From positions 10,870,640-10,934,639 of the forward strand of contig JALMQS010000102.1 of assembly GCA_024734495.1 (NCBI GenBank): 64,000 nucleotides of DNA. The letters are read 5' to 3'. The notes beneath the pieces are model-generated. The model was not told the DNA's origin, made no database searches, and saw nothing but the letters and a program-made list of their open reading frames with translations. Positions within the stretch are counted from its first letter, which is position 1. Each line of letters starts with the position of its first letter. Origin of the DNA: Forficula auricularia (taxonomy: Eukaryota > Arthropoda > Insecta > Dermaptera > Forficulidae). The translations under genes and the position numbers were made by a program. This document shows, one piece after another, positions 55,085 to 64,000 of this stretch.

Positions 55085-55184
55085 NNNNNNNNNNNNNNNN
55101 NNNNNNNNNNNNNNNNNNNNNNNNNNNNNNNNNNNNNNNNNNNNNNNNNNNNNNNNNNNNNNNNNNNNNNNNNNNNNNNNNNNN
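55085..55184. other. Assembly gap, 100 N
   Basis: Run of 100 N, a standard scaffold-gap size. A frame that crosses it on the minus strand is an artefact. Confidence 0.99.
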
Positions 55185-55514
55185 TTAAACATTAGTTTTA
55201 ATATATTTTTAAATCAAGTGCATCGCATTAAATAATTCTATTCACACACAAGTTCAAATCCAGTCGGGTGCTGATTAATTTTTCCTTTTCCAAAAAATAA
55301 TAAATGATTTCTCGTCATGTAAAATGATCTATGACTATTGTTTTTTTTTAATAATCAATCAAAAATATCAATGATCAAATAGGGCATTAGGACAATATAT
55401 ATATTTTAATACCAATTTTTTTTTAAGTTTCGTTCTCTATTTTTTTGTTCATTATGTTGTAAATTGATAGTAAACGAAAAATCAAGTCTTAAAATATTAA
55501 TATTTTAAAGTCAC

Positions 55515-55768
55515 TTGAAAACATCAAACATAAATATCCAAAGTTTGTCATCCCGTAGACTACAAAATGACTTGATATTCCTTCGCAAACTGTTGAATGG
55601 TCTGATTGATTGTTGGGAAATTCTCCAATATATTAATTTCGAAGTACCTCAAAAATTACAGTCGCATTGTCGAAACCTTTTTATCCCCATTTGTAATACT
55701 AATTTTTCAAAAAATACAGGGCTGAATAGAGTGATGCTAAAGGCAAACTCCTCACAATTAGACTTATT
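55515..55768 (+). pseudogene. LINE ORF2 C-terminal fragment
   Basis: SLSSRRLQNDLIFLRKLLNG, LIDCWEILQYINFEVP matches the conserved tail of insect non-LTR polymerases (RR--DL-FL-KLLNGLIDC-ELL--I-F-VP). The frame then runs straight into family D at 55772, whose terminus gives the false extension DFKKRRR. Truncated on both sides. Confidence 0.6.
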
Positions 55769-55771
55769 TTT

Positions 55772-56690
55772 AACCGACTTCAAAAAAAGGAGGAGGTTCC
55801 CTATTCGATTGAATTTTTTTTTTTTTTTGTGCCTATGTTACCTCATATCTCCGCCAATTGTCAACCGATTTTGAAAATTTTTTTTTGCATTGGGTCCAGT
55901 CTAGCTTCCGATTGGTCCCATTTTTTCGATTTTTTTTCATAGGTATTAGACCTTTTTTATTAGGTTTGTTTAGGTTTGTTTAGACCTTAACCTCTCTTTG
56001 TTTATGAACCGATTTATTTTTATATTTATTTATTTATTTATTTATTAAAACATTGTATCTATAGGGCCATCTGGCCCCTTTAATCTACAATTTTAGACCA
56101 AAATATTTTACAAAAAAAAATTAATTAAACAATACAAGAAAAAAACAAAAAATCAAAAAGAAGAAAAATACATACTTAATATATGAAACAAAAATTCGAT
56201 GGTTCTTTTTTTATCCGAAAGGGGGTGTCTTAGGGATGGTGTCATATTAATTTGGTCAAGTTCTGATGATATAATCACTATTAATAACATCACTAAATAG
56301 AGAAAAATAAAAATTTTAAGAAAAAATAAAAAACCGACTTCAAAAATTATGCAACAAATATAAACACACAAAAGGTATAAAATAATTATTATCTTATTTA
56401 GTTACAACTAAACGACGAAATAAGCACGAAATTACTTTTGAGTTGGTGCCAAACACTATACCTTTTATGAATCGCACTCGACGGATCTTACTTAGTACGT
56501 TTGGCGGGTACGCTGCTTATAGGTATAGTTTGTTTGGCACCGACTTTAAAAAGTAATTTCGTGTTAATATTTCGTCGTTTAGTTGTAACTAAATAAGATA
56601 ATAATTATTTTATACCTTTTAGTGTATTTTTATATTTGTTGCACTTAATTTTTTGAAGTCGGTTTTTATTTTTCTTAAAATTTTTTATCA
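55772..56690 (+). repeat. Repeat family D, copy 3
   Basis: AACCGACTTCAAAAAAAGG to TTTTTTGAAGTCGGTTTTTA. A (TTTA)n-bearing insertion of ~180 bp lies at about 56022-56200, splitting GAACCGATTT and TCGATGGTTC. The 3' half is the palindrome around CGGATCTTACTTAGTACG. Confidence 0.75.
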
Positions 56691-56835
56691 TGTAGTGTGA
56701 AGGATATCAAAGCATACGGCTCACACAACGATTAAAATGTCTGATAGATTGTATTATATTATTACATGCTTTATATTAACTTCAATTGTATGTATCAATC
56801 TGTGTACTATTTAACTATCTATTAAGGGTTCCCTT

Positions 56836-57590
56836 TTTAACCGACTTCAAAAAAGGAGGAAGTTCTCTATTCGACTGAATTTTTTTTTTTTTTTTTTTTT
56901 TGTGCCTATGTTACCTCATATCTCCGCCAATTGTCAACCGATTTTGAAAAATTTTTTTGCATTGGGTCCAGTCTAGCTTCCGATTGGTCCCATTTTTTTT
57001 CGTTTTTTTCATAGGTATTAGACCTTTTTTATTAGGTTTGTTTAGACCTAACCTCTTTGTTTATGAACCGATTTCGATGGTTCTTTTTTTATCCGAAAGG
57101 GGGTGTCTTAGGGATGGTGTCATATTAATTTGGTCAAGTTCTGATGATATGATCACTATTAATAACATCACTAAAAACGAGAAAAATAGAAATAATTTTT
57201 AAGAAAAAATAAAAACCGACTTCAAAAAATTAAATGCAACAAATAAAATACACTAAAAGGTATAAAATAATTATTATCTTATTTAGTTACAACTAAACGA
57301 CGAAATATTAACATGAAATTACTTTTTGAAGCTGGTGCCAAACATATACCTTTTATGAATCGCACTCGACGGATCTTACTTAGTACGTTTGGCGGGTACG
57401 CTCGCTTATAGGTATAGTTTGTTTGGCACCGACTTCAAAAAGTAATTTCATGTTAATATTTCGTCCTTTAGTTGTAACTAAATAAGATAATAATTATTTT
57501 ATACCTTTTAGTGTATTTTATTTGTTGCATTTAATTTTTTGAAGTCGGTTTTTTTATTTTTTCTTAAAAATTATTGTTCTGTTAAATTCC
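56836..57590 (+). repeat. Repeat family D, copy 4
   Basis: Uninterrupted version of copy 3, which it follows after ~145 bp. The two lie in the same orientation. A short frame at 56957-57202 belongs to the repeat. Confidence 0.75.
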
Positions 57591-57997
57591 GCAATCATTT
57601 CTCTATAATAATAATTGTTTACCTACTCAATTTAAATGAAATAATATAAATATAATAAAAATAAATGCATTACATTATGATAAATTCCGCAAGCTTTTCT
57701 CTATAAAAATAATTAAGACTATAAATTAGTATTTTATTTGTAGTGTTAATTGTGTACCTATAAAAATGTATATTGTAACTGGGATAACTCCCGTATATCA
57801 AATAAAATAAAATAATAATGATCTCTAAAAAATCTTCAACATTCTTGAGCGATTTTTAAAAATGTATATTTTGGACTGAAATTTTCAGACGTTTATTTTT
57901 TTTAATATAGAAATTTTTTTTCACCATTTTGAGATTTTCCAAATTCTTGAGAAATTTTTGTCCGAGAATCAAAAAGGAAAATAATCAAAATGGCCAT

Positions 57998-58039
<42 letters not shown>

Positions 58040-58299
58040 CATGCCTACTTCAAATATAATAATAATACCAAGAGAGAGGCTATTAGATAAGCATAAGAGG
58101 CTTAAAGGGATACATGGCTAGAGAGCTGAAGGGATGGGATTTCATTTGTAGGCGGTTAATGGCTATTACAAGACATTCATCCCTATGGAGGGGTGAGACT
58201 GGTGGCCTAGATGCATAGAAAAAATCAACCAAGATTCTCCTGATTAATGATTGTTCGTTAACGATTGATACAGGGTCATATGAGTTGCATTGAACCAAA
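57591..58299. other. Non-coding stretch with (CT)n(AT)n microsatellite
   Basis: 58000-58039 is (CT)n followed by (AT)n. 57600-57990 is AT-rich without recognised content. 58080-58300 is GC-richer but has no supported frame before the LINE. Confidence 0.5.
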
Positions 58300-58985
58300 T
58301 AGAGGTCTGCTCAGCATTGTCAATGGTCAAAAAATAGGTTGGCAATGCAAAACCACTGCTAAAGCTGCAGCGCGCAAGCTTGGTCTCCTATTTAGGTCTA
58401 GACGCTGTTATACTCCCAGTCAACTTCTTATACTGTATAAGGCTCAAATTCGTCCCTGTCTCGAATATGGCTCTCATCTGTGGAGGGGTGCCTCCAAGCA
58501 TTCTCTTGCTACACTGGATGCAATTCAGAAGCGAGCAATTAAACTAATATGAGACCCGCCTATAACCAACTCACTCGACTCCCTGGCTTACCGAAGAACC
58601 GTTTCTGCCCTTTCCCTGTACTACAGATACTATCACGGTGTCTGTTCAGTCGAGCTGAAATCAATTATCTCCCCTAATGTCCTCTTTACGAGAAACACGA
58701 GGTTTTCAAACGCTCAGCACCCCTTCGTTGTCAAATTGGATAAAAGTCGAACAAGCGCTTTCGCCAACTCTTTTATCCCTATGACCTCCAGAGACTGGAA
58801 CTCGCTCCCTGCCACCATCTTTCCGCGCGACTTATAACCTTCAGCTATTTAAGACCCGTATCCACAGATACCTTCGACTCTCGCCCAGGCCATAAAATTC
58901 TTTCTTCTTCTTTCCACGATGGAGGGTCAACCCAGGCCTTTAGGGGTTGCACCTCTTTGGCGCTAACTCCTTCTCTCATCATTTT
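58300..58985 (+). pseudogene. Jockey-like LINE, 3' end of reverse transcriptase
   Basis: From about 58300: TTAKAAARKLGLLFRSRRCY, QLLILYKAQIRPCLEYGSHL, LATLDAIQKRAIKLI, a TGA stop, then on in the same frame DPPITNSLDSLAYRRTVSAL, SLYYRYYHGVCSVELKSI and WNSLPATIFP. This is the standard jockey-type region after the RT palm, with one internal stop at 58550-58552. The 3' UTR ends in TTTTCATTAAAAAAAAATC at about 58985. A 5'-truncated dead copy; its 3' end matches 7690-7830. Confidence 0.85.
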
Positions 58986-59229
58986 CATTAAAAAAAAATC
59001 TTCAGCAATTTAGTTATTTTAATGACGAAAATTTATAATGACTCTCAAAATAATTTGATTTTTAAATTTTGGTTAACCTTAATCTATTGAAAAATTCATT
59101 TTCTGCCAATTTATTAATATGATCTATTCAAGGGCGAAAAATGTGAGTTTTTATCTGATGCGACAAGGCGAACCAATTCCATTAAATCCTCATCGTCTGT
59201 AATATTTCCCATTTTAATCTTATAGAAAA

Positions 59230-60115
59230 GCTAAAGAATTGTTTTTACTTTACCATACAGGGTATGGTCAAGTATTGTAATCGTCCATGAAAAAAGTGTT
59301 TTTTTTTTCGAAATATCTTAAAAACGGCTGAAACTATTTTGATCAAAAAAATTGAGCGAAACCATGGCATTTCGCTCTACAAAAAAGCCCTATGAGAAAG
59401 TGAAAATCGAAAAAATTATATTTTTCGAGATAATAACTGTTTTAAATAAATTTTATAATTTTTCTCATTAATATATCAAAGAATAATTGATATATTAATG
59501 AGAAAAAATATAAAATTTATTTAAAATCATTATTTCAAGTTAGAAATATATAAGTTCAGATATTATTTTCACTCAATATTTGACAAAAATTCCCTACATT
59601 AGATTCGCGATTGAATCAAATGTAGAAAACATTCGGTTAATAACTGTTTTGTAAAATGTGTGTTAATTAGTCTTTTATTCTGTTAGTCTGTTAGTCTGTG
59701 CTTTATCAAATTTTGTGGACGAGCTAGCTCAAAAGTGGTGCATATCGACCCAAAATTAAGTGCGGGGGCGGGGTTAAAATTTAAAATTATAATATTTTCA
59801 AACTAAAAAAACAAGAAAAATGAAATATACTATAAAATGAACCTATAATAACGAAAATATTTTTTTTTCTGGCGCCAAAATTAGGAGAGGGGGGGGGGTT
59901 CAAAAAATAAAAATCTAGGCCATTTGAGCAAACTCAACCAAATTTTGTATACATAATCAGTGGGCCCCCAGAACACTAAAAATGCAAAAACAAAACTCCC
60001 AAAATGTGGGAGGGGGGGAGTAAAAACTTAAAATCAAGGCCTGCCTTTGGACCCAACTCAAAGAGAAGTGTACGGTAAAGTCAAGTGGATAGCCACATCA
60101 GAACGTGTCAATTTA
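59230..60115 (+). repeat. Repeat family A, copy 5
   Basis: From TTTACCATACAGGGTATGG to GGATAGCCACATCAGAACG. Interrupted by the 194-bp insertion at 59444-59637. Confidence 0.7.
59444..59637. mobile_element. 194-bp insertion with 13-bp target duplication
   Basis: TAATAACTGTTTT occurs at 59431-59443 and 59638-59650. The inserted sequence (AAATTTATTTAAAATCATTA, TATTTGACAAAAATTCCC) matches 37375-37510, part of the PLE-bounded foldback. A small inner palindrome lies at about 59459-59505. A long duplication points to retroposition. Confidence 0.65.
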
Positions 60116-60430
60116 TTTTCATAATTAAAAATAAATATATAATTTTAAAATAATTAAAATAACCTGTAAATGAATAAATAATTAATGTGTAGAAAATCCA
60201 CAATTTGTTTTCTAACCTATAAAATAATTTCTTTCAAAAGATAATAAAATAATTTTCTAAATATGTAGAATTAACATAAGAAATTATTCAATATTATTAT
60301 TTAACTTTTAGTCAGAGAGCGTATTAGAATTAGTATTTCGCGGTTCAAATTGCTCTATGAAATAATGTTTTTCTAATAACAACAACACTGGTTCAAAGCT
60401 TCGTTCAATGCCTAAACTCTAAAGCCTAAC

Positions 60431-61650
60431 CAGGCCTGTCCAACCCGTGGCCTGCGGGCCTCAACCGACCCAGCACTGCAATGGGTGTGGCCCAACATAA
60501 AATCATAACCTTCTTTAAATCATTGAGATTTATATGTAGAAATATATTTATTCCCTTTTCGAAATATTAATGAACATTATTTGTCCAATACGTGAAGGTT
60601 TTTTCAAGAATAAAATTCCCTAAAAGAAAAATTATAAGCTCAAATATATAAGATGAAAAAAAATAATTAAGTTTCGAATATTTAAAAATTCTTCTTCTCA
60701 TATTTTCATTTTCTAAAATATTTATTATTTCAGTAATTTATATACTACGACATTAACCAAGTCTATAGAGCTATCATTCTATGTACAGGAAGGAATTGGG
60801 GTTTTCTAGAACAATCACAATTAATTGATAATTTCTCTCTTGGACTAAAACTTGTCAGGACTTGTCTTTTAGATCTTTGCACGTTCTTACATGTCAATAG
60901 ATAATGGATAGTCAGGGATTATTATATCCGTGACCCTTTTAAAAAATAAATTATCATTCCTCATATCCTTCTTTAATCCCATTCGATTTAAACCAGGGTT
61001 CTCCAACCCGTGGCCCAATATAAAGTCATAAATTTCTTAAAACAATGAGATTTATGTGAGATACTGGAAAACACACAACAATTTGGCCTGGTAATTTTTT
61101 TTCATCTAAAATAAGAAATCTGAAAATCTACTGTGAAGTTTTCGAAAAATAAATGTGCTAATTTTAAATTTTGAATCTGGAACTAGATTTCAAGATTTTC
61201 GAAAAAATAATCATCATTTTGGTCTATTTTCAACTTTATTTTAATTAGAAATAAATTTTCTACTTGCAAACTTTCTGATAAATCTTTTAGAACAACAATT
61301 AGATACCGATCTGAAAGAAAAATTGAATATTGTCTCTATATTAAAATTTAATATTAATTATCTAGCCAGGAAAAAATATAAACGAAATACTAATACATAA
61401 TATCACTTTTTGTAAGTATGTATGTACATATACCAATACAAGAAGCTATTTTCAAGTATAAAATTTACGAAAAGTAAAATTAGAAGCTCACTATGACCTA
61501 AAAAAATAATAAAGTTCTTATTTCTACATTATTAACCATCTTTTTTGAATAACAAATTTCAATAGAAATATAATATTTGATACGCGGCCCGAAACATTTG
61601 TTTTTTCTTCCAAATGTGGCCCGTATAAAACAAAAGGTTGGTCACCCCTG
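60431..61650. mobile_element. hAT-like non-autonomous element, nested
   Basis: CAGGCCTGTCCAACCCGTGG at the left and GGTTGGTCACCCCTG at the right are hAT-type TIRs. An internal CCAGGGTTCTCCAACCCGTG at about 60994 shows a second related element inside. The flanks (AGCCTAAC, CCCTAAAC) do not match exactly. Confidence 0.55.
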
Positions 61651-61714
61651 CCCTAAACCATCAATTCCGGCTGGCAAATTATTTCCCGATAACAACTTTC
61701 ATAATTTAATTGAT

Positions 61715-62550
61715 CATCATCATCATCATTGAGTATACAGTCCTAAGACTGGTTTGGATGCAACAATCCGTCTCCACTCGATTCTGTCCCCCGCCAGCTG
61801 TTTGACCTCTCTAAATGTCTGGCATCCCATATCCCCAATTATTTGGTTGAAATATTCTAATCTGGGTCTTCCCCTTCCCCTTTTCTTTCCCACCTCCCCT
61901 CCAAGATATCCCTAAGCAGTCCTCCATGTCTCAGTGTGTGCCCCATCATCTGACCTCTTCTCTTCTTCAGACTCTTCCACAAGGTTCTTCTTTCTCCGAT
62001 TCTTCCAAGAACTTCTTCATTTGTAATTTTATTCATCCATTTGATATTCATCATTCTTCTGTAGCACCACATTTCGAAAGCCTCTAATCTCCTTTCTCTC
62101 CGCTTTTCTAATTGTCCAGGTTTCACACCCGTACATGGCTATGCTCCATACATATGTCTTCAATAGCAACTTCCTGTTTTCTAAGCTGATTGAGGAGGAG
62201 CATAGTAGTTTTTGTTTTGAATTAAACCCCATTTTTGCTTGGGCAATTCTTGATTTAATTTCGTTTTCGCTCCTCCCATCCCATGTTATTTTACTTCCTA
62301 GGTAGCGGAATTCCTTAACTCCTTCTAGGTTTTCTTGGTTAATTTTGATGCATTCCTGTCTCGTTTGTTCTTTTTTCGTACATACTAGGACCTTGGTTTT
62401 ATTCTTGTTTATTTTCATTTTGATTTCTTCTATTAGGATTTGGTTAATTCCATTCAGGGCGTCCTCTAATTCTTTTTTATTGCTTCCTAGAAGGGCAACG
62501 TCATCGGCAAATCTTAACATAGCGATCTTTTGACCTTGGATTTCGATACC
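61715..62550 (-). pseudogene. RTE-like LINE, 3' fragment of reverse transcriptase
   Basis: On the minus strand: GIEIQGQKIAMLRFADDVAL (RT motif C, FADD), FRYLGSKITWDGRSENEI, ETWTIRKAERKEIRG; then, after a frameshift near 62110, EKRRERRLEAFEMWCYRRMM and WMNKITNEEVLGRIGERR, the RTE/BovB-type tail. Truncated just before motif C. The 3' end is a (CAT)n run in plus orientation at 61714-61729, and TTAATTGAT is duplicated at 61706-61714 and 62551-62559. A different RTE lineage from 13094-14482. Confidence 0.85.
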
Positions 62551-62559
62551 TTAATTGAT

Positions 62560-63324
62560 GGACATATTACCTTTAATTGATGGACATAACTAATCAAAGT
62601 AAAATATAGAGTGGTTGATTTGAGATTCACCATCTCTTGTTTTTGTGCAACTCATTTCATGAGTTGAATACAGGTTCACCCATAGCTAATGGTAATCATC
62701 TGTTTAAGCAAATGGCTCTAAGAAGACTGGATCAAAGAGGGGGAGTTTAAGTAAACTAGTCAGAGTTAACAAATAAAACTAAATATTTTGTCTTATTTAT
62801 CCATAGCCCCGCTCTCATATTGATATGCTTTCTTTTAATAAACTTATGAATGAAGAGAGATCGTATTATTCTTTAATTGAACTTTGTTTGTTTCCATTCT
62901 TTATCTCTCCATGTTCTTTCTTTTCTTTTTTCTTTCATTCAATTTTATAGGGCACAAATATTTGTCCATGTCAAAGAAAGAAGAATTGCCACCACCACCA
63001 GCACTCTTTCTGTTCCTTTGGTTGTTTTAATCAATAATTAAACGTCGGAGGAAGTTCCCAAGACCATAATATTACACACGTCAGGGAGGGGATTGATAGA
63101 GTGGGCCAATTATTTAGACCAGGGTTTTTCAAACGGCGTAACACTTATAAAATTTTGAAATAATAACAGAACACCTTATCTATTTTATAGAGTAGATCAG
63201 TGCTTCCCAACCTTTTTTATGTCCCCTAAATCTGAAAAAATAATCAGCAGATTCCCGAAAAAAACAACATATTTTAGTCGTCAAAATTTTTGAAGTGAAA
63301 CTTCCTTAGTGACGTATCTTTTTT
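62560..63324. other. Stretch without recognised genes
   Basis: AT-rich, with a short CCACCACCACCAGCA run at about 62990. TTAATTGATGGACATA is repeated at 62551 and 62573. No frame supported. Confidence 0.35.
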
Positions 63325-64000
63325 AATTTTTACTTTACCATTCAGGGTATGGTCAAGTATTGTAATCGTGCATGAAAAAAGTGTTTTTTGCTTCTTTTTT
63401 TCGAAATATCTTAAAATATTTTGATTAAAAAAATTGAGCGAAACCATGGCATTTCGGTCTACAAAAAAACTCTAATAAGGGAACATCGAAAAAATTATAT
63501 TTTTCGAGATAATATTGTTTTGTCAAAATGTCTGTTAGGATGGTATTCTGTTAGTCAGTTAATGTTATTTTGTTAGTCTGTGTGTAACCAAATTTTTGTG
63601 GACGAGCTATCTCAAAAACTAGTGTGAATATCAAAACCAAATTTCAAACGTAGTTTTGCTGCATTGAGATTAATAGCTGATAAGATTTTGGTGCATATCG
63701 ACTCAAAATTAAAGGGGGCGGAGGGGGGCTAATATTTAAAAATCTAGGCCATTTGAGAAAACTCAACCAAATTTTGTATACATAATCAGTGTGACCCCAG
63801 GAATCTAAAAATCCAAAATCTAACAGTTCAAAATGGGAGGGGGGGTCAAGAAATGAAAATATAGGCCTCTGTACCAAACTCAACCAAATTTTGTATACAT
63901 AATCCGTGGGCCCCTAGAAGACTAAAAATTCAAAAAAACTAATCACCCAAAATAGGGGGGGGGGGGCGTACGTTCAAAAAATGAAAATCTAGGCCCTTAG
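63325..64000 (+). repeat. Repeat family A, copy 6, cut by the window end
   Basis: Begins TTTTTACTTTACCATTCAGG and runs through CGAAAAAATTATATTTTTCG and three rounds of the ACTCAACCAAATTTTGTATA unit to the last base. Confidence 0.75.

Noticed and set aside
54980..55192. A 71-codon minus-strand frame
   Set aside because: Spans the 100-N gap.
63644..63883. 79-codon minus-strand frame, similar to one at 35115-35309
   Set aside because: The similarity (VYKIWLS) is the family A tandem unit, not a protein.

Overview
This is a gene-poor, AT-rich eukaryotic window. The repeat content (tRNA-derived SINEs, Penelope-like elements, jockey/RTE/I-type LINE fragments, hAT and PIF/Harbinger MITEs) suggests an arthropod, most likely an insect; the order cannot be fixed from the sequence. 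There is no prokaryotic gene organisation, no CRISPR array and no rRNA or functional tRNA gene. Two assembly gaps are present (400 N at 3374-3773, 100 N at 55085-55184).

Almost everything recognisable is mobile-element debris, often nested. At 1-1560 a LINE ORF with an RNase H tail is split by an LTR retrotransposon, which is itself hit by a Harbinger-like MITE and a SINE. At 1.6-5.2 kb lies a 3.5-kb long-TIR element. At 5.4-7.6 kb a Penelope-like element (PLE) with a GIY-YIG domain and a hammerhead ribozyme sits between inverted repeats. From 8 to 20 kb come hAT MITEs, two minisatellite-bearing hAT-like elements, an RTE-type LINE with a 462-codon open frame, and several repeat families named here A (TACCATACA-type), C (GGAGGTTCG ends), D (ACCGACTTCAAAAA) and E. 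From 20 to 33 kb are nested inverted repeats, LINE remnants, SINEs and a PLE palindrome with facing ribozyme copies. From 33 to 50 kb are further family A copies, a foldback complex, a second kind of minisatellite TIR element carrying a nested hAT MITE, a direct duplication and the largest minisatellite element. From 50 to 64 kb are PLE ends with hammerheads, a palindrome split by a PLE fragment, nested hAT remnants, tandem D copies, and jockey and RTE fragments.

The only good evidence for a host gene is on the minus strand at 18433-18298: a 44-codon terminal coding exon behind a strong polypyrimidine/AG acceptor, with base composition unlike its surroundings. Its product is not recognised. 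Two very short plus-strand segments (32477-32522 and 42529-42569) have good splice sites, one open frame each and compatible phases, but are speculative.

The most notable observations are: (1) several hammerhead ribozyme cores with the CTGATGA / stem II / GAAA / CTATAGTC layout, mostly in PLE ends arranged as inverted pairs; (2) a family of TIR elements whose interior is almost entirely a ~20-bp minisatellite, each copy with a perfect 8-bp target duplication and one with a paralogous empty site elsewhere in the window; (3) an unrelated TIR element with the same minisatellite-filled plan. Assignments rest on motifs, TIRs and target duplications read by eye; no database search was done.
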